DNA from: Roseovarius sp. W115
GTDB taxonomy: Bacteria > Pseudomonadota > Alphaproteobacteria > Rhodobacterales > Rhodobacteraceae
Length of the DNA stretch: 64,000 bases
Direction: 5' to 3'
NCBI RefSeq assembly: GCF_032842945.2
Contig: NZ_CP146606.1
Coordinates: 682,001-746,000 of the forward strand
This document shows positions 23,885 to 32,321 of the stretch, piece by piece. Within the stretch, counting starts at the first letter, position 1. The number at the start of each line of letters is the position of its first letter. Made by a program: the position numbers and the translations under genes. The notes beneath the pieces are model-generated. The model did not search any database, was not told the origin of the DNA, and saw only the letters and a program-made list of their open reading frames with translations.

Positions 23885-25447
23885 CTAGAAGTCTGTTGGC
23901 GCACCGCCTTCCTCTTTGCGACGCGCGACAAAGGCTGACAGTTCCTCACGGATTGCCTCATCTATCGGCGGCGCTTCAAACCCTCCGATGATGTCCTGGA
24001 AAGTCTGGTGTGCACGTTGTGCTGTCCAGATACCGCCTGCGGCCTCCCAAGCTTCAAAATTGCGCCAATCGCTCAGGTAGGGCTGATAAAACGCGGTGGT
24101 GTAGCGATCTTGCGTGTGCTGAATGCCAAAGAAATGGCCCTGATTGCCGACTTCGCGAATGGCGTCGAGGGCGATGTCATCGGGGCCTGTCGCCGTGATC
24201 ATCGGATCCATATATCGCTGAATATGCTGCAGGATTTCGCAATCCATCACGAATTTCTCCGGGGATGCGATCAACCCGCCCTCTAGCCAGCCTGCGGCGT
24301 GATAAACCATATGCGCGCCGGATTGAACAGCCGACCACAGGCTGTTGGAGGTCTCCCACATGGCTTGCCCATCTGGCACATTGGCCGCGCAGACGCCACT
24401 GGCGCGCATGGGCAGCCCGTAGAACCGGGCCATCTGACCGGTCATTTGGGTGGCGCGCATGTATTCCGGTGTGCCAAAGGCGGGTGCGCCAGATTTCATA
24501 TCCACGTTGGACGTGAACGTGCCAATCGCACAGGCAGCCCCTGGGCGGATGATCTGTGCAAGGACGATGGCGCAAAGCCCTTCGGCGAGAGATTGTGCTA
24601 CAGCACCTGCCATGGTCACAGGCGCCATCGCACCGGCCAAAGTAAAGGGTGTTACCACCAGCCCTTGATTGCGCCGGGCCAGACGCATCCAGCCATCGAG
24701 CATCGGGAAATCATGTTTGAGAGGCGAAGTTGAATTGATGTTGGAATACATCTTCGGTCCAGCCTCGAACTCTTCATCCGAATGCCCGCCTGCGATGCGC
24801 ACCATCTCCATCACGTCTTCGACCCGTTCTTTGCCCAGGCAATACGCATGGGCCACCTTGTCTGTGAGGGTGAGCTTGTCATAGAGCACATCCAGGTGAC
24901 GGATGCTGGCATGGATGTCTTGCGGCTCAACAGGGTAGCCCCCGACAAAGTGGATGCAGTTGAAATACTGGCTCAATTTCAAAAGATTGGCACACATCTC
25001 GCGCGTACCGGTGACTTTCTTGCCAATCTCCATATCCCAATAGCTGGGCGGCGAGGAGACGTTGCCAAAGTTCAAATGCTTGCCACCGATGGTGATGGTC
25101 CGCTCTGGATTGCGCGGCGTGATGTCAAACTGTGACGGCGCTTTGCCCACCATCTCCATCACAAAATCCCGCCCCATGCGGACGTTTTCCCCGTCAATCG
25201 TGCAGCCCCCTGATCCTTTCAGAATTTCCACAGCCTCAGGGTTCAGAAACTCGACGCCTATCTCTTCAAGAATGCGCATCGCACCGTCATGGATCGCCTG
25301 AATGCCCTCTTCGGTCAGCGGCTCGATTGGACGATCAGTGTTGATTGGCGGGTTCCAGGGCATCTGGTCGATGATGGTCGTGCCGCGTCGCGTGGCGTTG
25401 CCCGCCCGTCCGCCGCTGCGTCGTCTGCGTGTGGATGCCTCTGCCAT
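23885..25447 (-). CDS. MttB-family (non-pyrrolysine) methyltransferase
   Basis: The 520 residues belong to the trimethylamine methyltransferase family COG5598. No in-frame TAG is present, so it is one of the pyrrolysine-free homologues, known to demethylate glycine betaine, proline betaine or carnitine to a corrinoid protein. Landmarks are PLTEEGIQAIHDGAMRILEEIGVEF, VGGYPVEPQDI and PFTLAGAMAPVTMAGAVAQ. The N-terminus is unusually basic (RRRRSGGRAGNATRRG). The start at 25447 has AAGGAGGGCC upstream. No corrinoid protein gene is adjacent. The substrate is unknown. Confidence 0.88.
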   Translation of the reverse strand: MAEASTRRRRSGGRAGNATRRGTTIIDQMPWNPPINTDRPIEPLTEEGIQAIHDGAMRILEEIGVEFLNPEAVEILKGSGGCTIDGENVRMGRDFVMEMVGKAPSQFDITPRNPERTITIGGKHLNFGNVSSPPSYWDMEIGKKVTGTREMCANLLKLSQYFNCIHFVGGYPVEPQDIHASIRHLDVLYDKLTLTDKVAHAYCLGKERVEDVMEMVRIAGGHSDEEFEAGPKMYSNINSTSPLKHDFPMLDGWMRLARRNQGLVVTPFTLAGAMAPVTMAGAVAQSLAEGLCAIVLAQIIRPGAACAIGTFTSNVDMKSGAPAFGTPEYMRATQMTGQMARFYGLPMRASGVCAANVPDGQAMWETSNSLWSAVQSGAHMVYHAAGWLEGGLIASPEKFVMDCEILQHIQRYMDPMITATGPDDIALDAIREVGNQGHFFGIQHTQDRYTTAFYQPYLSDWRNFEAWEAAGGIWTAQRAHQTFQDIIGGFEAPPIDEAIREELSAFVARRKEEGGAPTDF

Positions 25448-25538
25448 GACCTTGGCCCTCCTTGGTGGCTTGGTCTTATGCAAGCATCGGTTTGGAGCGG
25501 AGGTTTGTCACTTTACGACACATGCTGTCGCGGATGGC

Positions 25539-26426
25539 CTATGGTATCACACGCAACGCCTGCCGCCGCAAATGCCAGAGATACAGCCCAAGGCTGCTCA
25601 CCACGATAGCTCCCCCCAAGAGCATTGCTTGTGTCGGCACTTCACCCACACCAATCCAGACCCAGAATGGTCCCAGCACAGTTTCAAGTAACATGATCAG
25701 ACTGACATTAGCGGCCAATGTATGGCGCGCTGACAGCGAGAGCATAAAGAAGGACACAGGCAACACAACAAGTCCGGTGACAGCCATGGCCCAGACAGCC
25801 CCCTGCATCATTTGCGCTGGGCCTGTGATCGTCCAGCCAATGATACCTGCAATCCACGCACCGATTCCGATGGCAAGAAGGATCGGCAAATCAGGTTGCG
25901 CACGCAGGGTGACGAAATTGAGCGCAAGCGCAAAAGCCACACCGAGGCCAAAGCCCGCCCCCGCGATCAAACGCCAATCGAGCGCAACTGTGCCATGCCC
26001 ACCGCCCAATACGGCGATGCCAATTCCGGCCATAACAGCCGCGATGGCAGCCCAGGTCGCCGCCGACGTGGTCTCTTGCGTCACATAGCGGCTGAGTAAG
26101 GCGGCAAAGACAGGCACCGCCGCGACACCCATCAGCACAACAGCCGCAGGGGCCGCGGCGATGCCCAGGCAAAACAGCGTGGAGTTGAACACTTGCGCAA
26201 GGACGATGAGCGCACCGGGTTTCGTGCGCAACCTCGCAAGATCACCAGCACGGCTTCGACTGGTCATAGCCCAGGCCAGCACCATCATGGATCCCATAAA
26301 GAGCCCGCGCCACCCGGCCATTTGAAACCCACTCATGTTTGAGAGCCGCATCAGCAGCGCATCGGGCGTCAGGATTACCGTACCCACGAATGCAAGTAGC
26401 ACCCCATAAAGCGGTGCTTTGGTCAT
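25539..26426 (-). CDS. EamA-type (DMT superfamily) transporter
   Basis: The 295-residue protein has ten hydrophobic segments in two EamA repeats (for example GFQMAGWRGLFMGSMMVLAW and VVLMGVAAVPVFAALLSRYV). It is an inner-membrane metabolite exporter of unknown substrate. Its start overlaps the stop of the HAD phosphatase gene by four bases. Confidence 0.87.
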   Translation of the reverse strand: MTKAPLYGVLLAFVGTVILTPDALLMRLSNMSGFQMAGWRGLFMGSMMVLAWAMTSRSRAGDLARLRTKPGALIVLAQVFNSTLFCLGIAAAPAAVVLMGVAAVPVFAALLSRYVTQETTSAATWAAIAAVMAGIGIAVLGGGHGTVALDWRLIAGAGFGLGVAFALALNFVTLRAQPDLPILLAIGIGAWIAGIIGWTITGPAQMMQGAVWAMAVTGLVVLPVSFFMLSLSARHTLAANVSLIMLLETVLGPFWVWIGVGEVPTQAMLLGGAIVVSSLGLYLWHLRRQALRVIP

Positions 26427-27130
26427 GCAGGCAGCCAGGCCGGGATGTGGCCGATATCGGGAAAGACGACGTCCGCAAAGGGCGCAAGATCAGCCTCCAA
26501 AGCCGTACCAGTGAGCACACCGATGGTTTGCATGCCCGCCGCGCGACCCGCGAGAAGATCATGGGTGCTGTCACCCACCATAGCAACACGGGCCGGGTCC
26601 AACTCCAGGGCGCGTGCAAAAGCCAGACAGGGATCAGGAGAAGGTTTGGCCCCAAAGCCGGAATCGAACCCCGCGATGAAATCGAAATGGTCCGTTACAC
26701 CCGCTGAGCCCAGATGCGCGCGTGCACCGTATTCGGTGTCATTTGTCATGACGCCCAAAGAGACACCGTTTTCGGCCAGCGACGACAGGAAAGGCGCAAG
26801 CGGTACGGTCTCGGCCTGGGGTGCTGTGGATGAAGTGTGCATCAGGTAGTCTTCTAGCTCTTCCACCGAGCGATCCGTAATGGCTTGGGCCACGCATTCC
26901 GCCGCTTCTCGATTTGTGCCTGCGATGATCGGGCTTGTCGGCGCGAACTGCCCTTGGACCAGATTGTAATGCATGGCATCGGCCAGGCGCATACGCAGCG
27001 CAGCGTCACCCTCAGACAGGTTGTCGATGATGTGTCCCGCCCAACTGCTCCAGGTGGTGTGGAAGTCAAACAGCGTGCCGTCTTTGTCAAAGAGCAGACC
27101 ATCAACCTTTCTTGACACGTTGCTTACCAT
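26423..27130 (-). CDS. HAD-family phosphatase, phosphoglycolate phosphatase-like
   Basis: This 235-residue hydrolase has the HAD motif I GLLFDKDGTLFDF (nucleophile and acid Asp), motif II VMTNDTE, motif III Lys in GAKPSPDP and motif IV VGDSTHDLLAG. An alpha-helical cap lies between I and II. It most resembles Gph, which removes phosphate from 2-phosphoglycolate. It is coupled to the DMT transporter downstream. Confidence 0.87.
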   Translation of the reverse strand: MVSNVSRKVDGLLFDKDGTLFDFHTTWSSWAGHIIDNLSEGDAALRMRLADAMHYNLVQGQFAPTSPIIAGTNREAAECVAQAITDRSVEELEDYLMHTSSTAPQAETVPLAPFLSSLAENGVSLGVMTNDTEYGARAHLGSAGVTDHFDFIAGFDSGFGAKPSPDPCLAFARALELDPARVAMVGDSTHDLLAGRAAGMQTIGVLTGTALEADLAPFADVVFPDIGHIPAWLPA

Positions 27131-27137
27131 GTTTTGT

Positions 27138-27422
27138 TCATGTCCAGTTCACTTCCGCCCCACCAGGCAGGGCTGCACGCGCCTGCATTGGGGCTTCGTT
27201 TGGGTGGTTGTGGGCTGTGCAAAACTCCATAACCCACGCATCGTCCATCATCAGAAAATCCAGCACAGAGACAAGAAAATCAGGGTCTTGTACCCTGTCG
27301 CGCAGGTCATCCCGCCCGGCACCAGTGGCCCCCATGAACACGTCCAGAAGATCCGGCTTTGCCGCAAGCCATCCCAGGACCTGCAGCGCAAGCGTTTCAG
27401 CGGCCTCTTGCGCTGCATGCAT
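27138..27422 (-). CDS. DUF3572 family protein
   Basis: The 94-residue cytoplasmic helical protein has the DUF3572 pattern AAETLALQVLGWLAAKPDLLDVFMGATG and DPDFLVSVLDFLMMDDAWVMEFC. Its function is unknown. It is divergent from pleD, as I recall for many alphaproteobacteria. I start at 27422, where CGGAG lies eight bases upstream. The longer frame would run into the pleD leader. Confidence 0.83.
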   Translation of the reverse strand: MHAAQEAAETLALQVLGWLAAKPDLLDVFMGATGAGRDDLRDRVQDPDFLVSVLDFLMMDDAWVMEFCTAHNHPNEAPMQARAALPGGAEVNWT

Positions 27423-27511
27423 CCGGTTCAACTCCGTGAAAGGGTTTCTTAACCAATGCCATGGATAGTCGATGCCACAAATTGAAGGCAAGTGCGAAAG
27501 GCTGTTTCCTT

Positions 27512-28300
27512 ATGTCAGGCGATATCCTGATCGTGGATAGTATCACGACCAATCGGATTGTTTTGAAAGTCAAACTGTCTTCTGCGTTTTACTCGGTGTT
27601 TCAGGCATCTTCCGCGCAAGACGCGCTTGCAATCTGTGCGACTGAAATGCCGGATTTGGTCCTCGTCACATCCGAGTTGACGGATATGGGATTCGGCGCG
27701 TTTCACGATCAGCTTCACGCACTTCCAGGATGCCGAAAAACACCCATTGTTGCTTTGACAAGCGAGGATGATGCCCAACTCCGCATGCGCCGCTTTCGCG
27801 AAGGGGCGGCAGATGTGATCACATCTCCCATTTCGGATACGGTTCTGTTGGCTCGGCTGCGCACCCTGATGCGCAATGCACATCGCGACACGGATCAGTG
27901 GATCAAACCGGAAGCCGCCGAAGTCTTTGGGTTTGCCGATGCACGCGCAACGTTCCTGCGACCCGGTCGCATTGCCGCGATGACCCCGCGCGCCCATCCA
28001 GCGCGCGATTCGAAATCAGCTGGCGTTTCCTGGCACCGGTTCTACAAAGAACTGTCCTCGGCCACGACACATCAACTGGAACGGTACGACATGCGCCGCG
28101 GGCGCGGTTTGAAGGACCTGCAAACACATCCCGACGCTGTCTTGCTTGAAATCGGTAGGGCGCGCGACGAACACGGGCTTGCCCCTCTGGCAGAACTACG
28201 CACAGCGCCACAAACACGTGATGCCAAGATCATTGCGCTCATGGATTATGCCAAAGCCCCCTTGCGGCCACTGCGCTGGATATGGGGGCACATGATGTGA
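27512..28300 (+). CDS. pleD: PleD-type response regulator, receiver part (split by apparent frameshift)
   Basis: This piece carries two receiver-like domains (about residues 1-125 and 150-255) of a PleD protein. The first starts ILIVDSITTNRIVL. The usual phosphoacceptor Asp is not present: the strand reads DLVLVTSELTDMGF, with Thr where Asp is expected. The second receiver is also degenerate. The frame ends early (APLRPLRWIWGHMM) because of a C5 run at 28257-28261; one more C would continue as LAATALDMGAHDVIDY into the GGDEF part. The start is the ATG at 27512. As it stands the receiver part is detached from the cyclase. Confidence 0.75.
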   Translation: MSGDILIVDSITTNRIVLKVKLSSAFYSVFQASSAQDALAICATEMPDLVLVTSELTDMGFGAFHDQLHALPGCRKTPIVALTSEDDAQLRMRRFREGAADVITSPISDTVLLARLRTLMRNAHRDTDQWIKPEAAEVFGFADARATFLRPGRIAAMTPRAHPARDSKSAGVSWHRFYKELSSATTHQLERYDMRRGRGLKDLQTHPDAVLLEIGRARDEHGLAPLAELRTAPQTRDAKIIALMDYAKAPLRPLRWIWGHMM

Positions 28301-28941
28301 TCGATTACGGCACTCATATTGGCGAGGTTAATTGGCGTCTGAACCTTCAGATCAATCGCAAGATGGAAGACGACCGATTGCTGGCCGGTGTCAAATCCGG
28401 GTTGCAGGCGGCGGTGACAGATCCCTTAACAGGGCTTTACAATCGCCGGTTCGGCATGTCGCAACTTGATCGGCTTGCGACAGAAACATTGCAAAACAAG
28501 GGTGAAATGGCGCTGATTCTTGCTGATCTGGATCATTTCAAACTGGTCAATGACCGGTATGGTCACGCTGCTGGAGACGCGGTTTTATCCCAGGTTGCAC
28601 AAATCATGTCAGGGTCCTTGCGCAAGGAAGACATCGTGGCGCGGATCGGCGGCGAGGAGTTCATGATACTTCTGCCCAATGTCACACCGGCTCAGGCCAA
28701 TCAGACAGCGCGTCGTATCTGCCAATCCGTGCGCAACACGCGCATCCAAATCGGGTCTCTCTCCGGCCCGGCGTCGCAGTCTATCACAGTGACGACGAGC
28801 CTTGGCGTGGCCTTGCTGAACGGAGCAGATGGCCATTGCCTTACACCTGACGCACTCTTCCGGCGCGCAGACCGCGCGCTTTACGGCTCAAAATCAGGTG
28901 GGCGCGGCACGGTGACAGTCTGCAGACGCTCTGCGGCATGA
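28282..28941 (+). CDS. pleD: PleD GGDEF part (diguanylate cyclase)
   Basis: The 219 residues from ATG 28282 hold the PleD linker (MGAHDVIDYGTHIGEVNWRL) and a complete GGDEF domain: DPLTGLYNRRFG, ADLDHFKLVNDRYGHAAGD and the active site GGEEF in RIGGEEFMILLP. RxxD of an inhibitory site is not obvious. It should make cyclic di-GMP from GTP. It overlaps the receiver part by 19 bases in the -1 frame. The most economical reading is one gene, 27512-28941, with a consensus error. Translation from its own ATG is possible but has no good ribosome site. Confidence 0.78.
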   Translation: MGAHDVIDYGTHIGEVNWRLNLQINRKMEDDRLLAGVKSGLQAAVTDPLTGLYNRRFGMSQLDRLATETLQNKGEMALILADLDHFKLVNDRYGHAAGDAVLSQVAQIMSGSLRKEDIVARIGGEEFMILLPNVTPAQANQTARRICQSVRNTRIQIGSLSGPASQSITVTTSLGVALLNGADGHCLTPDALFRRADRALYGSKSGGRGTVTVCRRSAA

Positions 28942-28945
28942 TCCA

Positions 28946-29443
28946 TTAGCGTCTGCGGCGGCGCAGTTCTTGTTCCAGACGATCTGCCAAGACTGAGCGT
29001 TCCGCATCACTCATCTTCGCAATGTGATCCGTCAGGACATTTTGTGCGCTGTTGAAACGTTGCCCGAGTAGGTCGCGGACATTGTTCATTTCCTGACGCA
29101 CCGCTTCAGCATCGTAGGGTGTTTTCCGCAAAGCTTGCGCTAGGTTCTTCATCGCGGAACGGTGCGCGCCCCAAGTGTCTCGTTCTGAGATAGCCGCCAT
29201 GGCCATCCGCCGTTTGAGAACGCGTTGATCCTCTTCGCTGAATGCGCGCGTCAGAGGACCGCCAAAACGGTCGCCATGCCCACCGCTACGCCATTTTCCG
29301 CCTCCCGTGCTCGCAGCACCAATAATTGCCCCAATGATCAGCAGATTCAGCGCTAAGGACATAACAAGCGTCACGCGCATCCATCGTGGTGCCCTTGGTG
29401 TTGCAGGCTGCGGGTCTGCCGGTTTGCCAGTTTGATCCGCCAT
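28946..29443 (-). CDS. Periplasmic metal-sensor-like membrane protein (CnrX/ZraP/Spy type)
   Basis: The 165-residue protein has one N-terminal membrane anchor (LVMSLALNLLIIGAIIGAA, about residues 27-45) and a periplasmic helical hairpin rich in Arg and Glu (PLTRAFSEEDQRVLKRRMAM to the end RLEQELRRRRR). This is the layout of the heavy-metal-resistance sensors of the CnrX/ZraP/Spy group. It is the third gene after the sigma factor and an anti-sigma-like gene, with stop-start overlap, which matches a CnrYXH-like circuit. The ligand is unknown. Confidence 0.75.
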   Translation of the reverse strand: MADQTGKPADPQPATPRAPRWMRVTLVMSLALNLLIIGAIIGAASTGGGKWRSGGHGDRFGGPLTRAFSEEDQRVLKRRMAMAAISERDTWGAHRSAMKNLAQALRKTPYDAEAVRQEMNNVRDLLGQRFNSAQNVLTDHIAKMSDAERSVLADRLEQELRRRRR

Positions 29444-29832
29444 CACAACATCTCCTCAAAGAAATCAAAACCATCACTGGCAGTCGCGTCATCTCCATCC
29501 GCCACCTGTGTTGGCAGCAAGTCCTGCGCCACAAGTGTGAGTGCATCAGGCGGCGCTATGCCAATCCAAAGACCGACAGCTGCGGCGCTCGACAAACTGG
29601 CCGCAGCAGGCCAGCCGCCCAGCGTTTGCAAAAGCGCCACGATCCCACGTGGCGCGGATCGCACGGAGACCTCAGGAGAAACGGAAAGTCCAGATTGCAC
29701 CTCATTGGCATCCGCAAGGATACGCTGAACCAGATCTTTGCCAGGCGCAGGCGCGGTTTGGCGCGCGGCTTCGAAATGCGTCTCCAGAAAGGAACCTTCC
29801 GGATTGCGTTTAGTGTCTTTGTCATGTGTCAT
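29443..29832 (-). CDS. Probable membrane anti-sigma factor
   Basis: The 129-residue protein has an N-terminal cytoplasmic part (about 1-65), one hydrophobic segment (LGGWPAAASLSSAAAVGLWIGIAPP, about 70-95) and a short acidic periplasmic tail (DGDDATASDGFDFFEEML). No zinc-binding HxxxCxxC is present. Its start overlaps the sigma gene stop by four bases. Position and topology suit a short CnrY-like anti-sigma factor. I do not recognise the sequence itself. Confidence 0.62.
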   Translation of the reverse strand: MTHDKDTKRNPEGSFLETHFEAARQTAPAPGKDLVQRILADANEVQSGLSVSPEVSVRSAPRGIVALLQTLGGWPAAASLSSAAAVGLWIGIAPPDALTLVAQDLLPTQVADGDDATASDGFDFFEEML

Positions 29833-30413
29833 TCCGAATACCCCAGCTCTTCGCTTTGATCCCTCAAACTGGCGCTCAGCGCCCTCTTTCCGCGTGCAAC
29901 AAGGCTTTCAACAGCCTCAATGCTGATTTGCATGATCTCGGCAATCTCCGGATTGCCCAGTTCCTCGATATGGCGCAACACCACGGCTTGTCTCTGCCGC
30001 TCCGGCAACGCATTCAGGGCAACCTGGAGCGCTTGTGCGCGTGCCGCCTCTTGCATGTTTTGCGCCGGTCCGGCGCGATCATCCGCCGGATCGCCTGCCG
30101 CTTCCAGTGGCGCGGACCTGGCCCCGCGGCGCAACCGGTCTGTGCAGAGATTGGCCACGACCCGGTAAAGCCATGTGGTCACTTGCGCCTCACCCTGCCG
30201 CCAGTTTGGGGCCTGCTGCCAAAGGCGCAACATGGCCTCTTGCGTGACATCCTCTGCCTCCGCGCGGTGCCCCAAGAGCCGATAGGCGTGTCCCATAACC
30301 TTGGGCGTCAGGCGTAAGGCCAACGTCTCGGCCGCCCCCCTGTCGCCATTGGCAAAGAGTACCAAAAGCGCCTCGTTGGGCGCGTCACTCAATGGGTCTG
30401 AACGGTCTGCCAT
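29829..30413 (-). CDS. ECF-type RNA polymerase sigma factor
   Basis: This 194-residue sigma-70 family protein has region 2 (HAYRLLGHRAEAEDVTQEAMLRLWQQ with VTTWLYRVVANLCTDRLRR) and region 4 (LNALPERQRQAVVLRHIEELGNPEIAEIMQISIEAVESLVARGKRAL) only, so it is an ECF sigma factor. I start at MADRSDPLSDAP (30413). The genes downstream encode a likely anti-sigma factor and a periplasmic sensor. The EF-hand gene upstream in the same direction could be its target. Confidence 0.88.
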   Translation of the reverse strand: MADRSDPLSDAPNEALLVLFANGDRGAAETLALRLTPKVMGHAYRLLGHRAEAEDVTQEAMLRLWQQAPNWRQGEAQVTTWLYRVVANLCTDRLRRGARSAPLEAAGDPADDRAGPAQNMQEAARAQALQVALNALPERQRQAVVLRHIEELGNPEIAEIMQISIEAVESLVARGKRALSASLRDQSEELGYSE

Positions 30414-30505
30414 CCTGCCCAAGTATCCTGCGCCTTTTCCTGTGAGGTCAATCAACCGAAACCCGATGGCCCGCACGGGTTGTGCAGGCCACGGAGTTTA
30501 TCCCG

Positions 30506-30961
30506 TTAATCTTGGCTCTTCTGACGCGATTTGTGGCGCTCGACCATTCTCTCTTTCATCGTGTCAAATTCGGCCTTTGACACAGACCCGCTGCCGTCGC
30601 TGTCGGCTCGATCAAAGAACTTGTTGCCGCGCCCTTCGGACATTTCGGCCAGACTGATCGCACCGTCGCGGTTTTCATCAAGACGTTTGAACATCCGGTC
30701 GGCAAACCGCTCAGCCCGGTCTTGTCCGCGCGCAAGGATTTCATCGCGCGACAAAAGCCCATCACTGTTTGTATCAGCCTTCGCGAACCGTTCGGCGCGA
30801 TGCGCATCAAATTCGGCTTTCGACACCTGTCCGTCCTTGTTGGTGTCCAGCGTTTCAAAACTGTGCCGTGGTCCATGACCGCCGGATGCAGCCAACCCTT
30901 GCGCTGCGCCGCCCAAGACAATTGATACGGCCAGGGTTCCGATCAGAACTGAATTCTTCAT
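30506..30961 (-). CDS. Secreted EF-hand protein with four calcium loops
   Basis: The 151 residues start with a signal peptide (MKNSVLIGTLAVSIVLGGAA, cleaved near QGLAA). Four EF-hand loops follow: DTNKDGQVSKAE, DTNSDGLLSRDE, DENRDGAISLAE and DSDGSGSVSKAE, each with the Asp/Asn/Asp/Glu ligand spacing. It is a probable periplasmic Ca2+-binding protein. GGAGAG precedes the ATG at 30961. It lies 92 bases upstream of the sigma gene. Confidence 0.87.
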   Translation of the reverse strand: MKNSVLIGTLAVSIVLGGAAQGLAASGGHGPRHSFETLDTNKDGQVSKAEFDAHRAERFAKADTNSDGLLSRDEILARGQDRAERFADRMFKRLDENRDGAISLAEMSEGRGNKFFDRADSDGSGSVSKAEFDTMKERMVERHKSRQKSQD

Positions 30962-31198
30962 TTGTTTGCTCTCCAATTTGCAAAACCTTCGCTCTGTGCC
31001 GTGACCGCCTCTGTCGGGCGGTTCACATGACGTTCAACGCGCGGCCCTGCGTATTCCGTCGCTCATTTGTCGGATTTTCGTGCTGACGTGGCGTCACCCG
31101 ACACGAACTTTGCGACATCGCGACGCGGTGGCGGATTGTCAGGTTCAATTCCTGCGCAACTTCCGTCAGGGTCCCGCCATTGTTCTACGAGGTTTCCA

Positions 31199-31588
31199 AT
31201 GAGCGACGTGCAGGTACAGCAAAGCGAGCGTGATCTCTGGCCCGCCGTGCGACGAGGGTTTCGCCGGAAATGCCCGAATTGCGGCAGCGGCCCTTTGATG
31301 AAAAGCTATCTCAAGGTGCGCGACACCTGCACAGTGTGCCGTGAGGACCTGTCCCATCATCGGGCAGATGATGGCCCGGCTTACCTCACAATTCTGATTG
31401 TCGGCCATCTCATGGCGCCCCTGTTGCATATCGTGTTTACCACTTGGCGGCCCGAGCCTCTGGTTCTCTTCACGATTTTCGCTATTGGCTGCGTGACCTT
31501 GTCGCTCTACCTTCTGCCCAGATTGAAAGGGGCGATTGTAGCGTTTCAATGGGCGCGCATGATGCACGGGTTCGGAGCAGCCGGTTAA
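31199..31588 (+). CDS. DUF983 family membrane protein
   Basis: The 129-residue protein has a cytoplasmic N-terminus with two CxxC-type pairs (RRKCPNCGSGPLMKSYLKV and DTCTVCREDLSHHRADDGPAYLTI) and then two transmembrane helices. That is DUF983, of unknown function, often near Nudix or cytochrome oxidase genes in alphaproteobacteria. The start at 31199 has ACGAGG upstream. A longer upstream frame is not convincing. Confidence 0.86.
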   Translation: MSDVQVQQSERDLWPAVRRGFRRKCPNCGSGPLMKSYLKVRDTCTVCREDLSHHRADDGPAYLTILIVGHLMAPLLHIVFTTWRPEPLVLFTIFAIGCVTLSLYLLPRLKGAIVAFQWARMMHGFGAAG

Positions 31589-31613
31589 CCCTTTCCTGAC
31601 AGGAAGGGCGCGC

Positions 31614-32243
31614 ATGAGCGACACGCAGACCATCGACAAAACGGCTATTCGCGATGCGGCAACAGTGATCGTGCTGCGCGACCGCGCCACGCGGCCTCAG
31701 GTGCTGATGGGTCAACGCGGGGCCAACGCGGCGTTCATGCCCAACAAATTCGTCTTTCCGGGTGGCGCTGTGGACGCGGGCGATGCCGACATTCCCTTGG
31801 CCAGACCCCTTCCCGCGCTATGCGCCGACCGGTTGCGTGAGGACAGCGCGCGTGACCTGAGCCATGCTCTGGCGACTGCAACCATTCGCGAGTTGTGGGA
31901 GGAAACCGGCCTCGTCCTTGGCCAGCGCGGGGACTGGCCGGTCGCGCCTGCGCCGGATTGGGTGAGCTTTGCTCAAACGGGTCATGTGCCCACCGCCGAG
32001 GCGCTGCAATTTGTGTTTCGCGCGATCACACCACCCGGTCGCCCCCGGCGCTTTGACGCGCGGTTTTTCCTGATTGATGCCGGTGACATTGCCAGCGATC
32101 TGGATGACTTTTCTGCCGCCTCGGAAGAACTCAGCCACTTGCAATGGGTGCCGCTCTCTCAGGCGCGCAGCTTTGATCTTCCGTTTATCACTGAGGTCGT
32201 TCTGGCCGAGGTCGAGGCGCGCGTGCACGACCCGCCCCCCTGA
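31614..32243 (+). CDS. Nudix hydrolase, C-terminus cut by apparent frameshift
   Basis: This Nudix protein (209 residues as it stands) has a long insertion between the glycine start of the box (FPGGAVDAGD) and its catalytic core (ATIRELWEETGL), as in the CoA-pyrophosphatase-related group. It ends at TGA 32241 just after a C6 run (32235-32240). Removing one C gives PPPETVPFFRNDDEASLFLRLR and a stop at 32323-32325, a natural-looking end (VPFF.N..E...FLRL) for this family. The true gene probably spans 31614-32325. Confidence 0.83.
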   Translation: MSDTQTIDKTAIRDAATVIVLRDRATRPQVLMGQRGANAAFMPNKFVFPGGAVDAGDADIPLARPLPALCADRLREDSARDLSHALATATIRELWEETGLVLGQRGDWPVAPAPDWVSFAQTGHVPTAEALQFVFRAITPPGRPRRFDARFFLIDAGDIASDLDDFSAASEELSHLQWVPLSQARSFDLPFITEVVLAEVEARVHDPPP

Positions 32244-32321
32244 GACGGTGCCGTTTTTTCGCAACGATGACGAGGCGAGCCTGTTTTTACGCCTGCGCGG
32301 CTATGAGCCAAGAGACTCGGA

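Noticed and set aside
26640..26710. tRNA-like GGAATCGAACCCC stretch
   Set aside because: It lies inside the HAD phosphatase coding frame and no cloverleaf can be built around it.
28282..28300. Programmed -1 frameshift in pleD
   Set aside because: A slip at the C run is possible, but there is no downstream pseudoknot I can see and three other genes here have similar C-run breaks, so an error is more likely.
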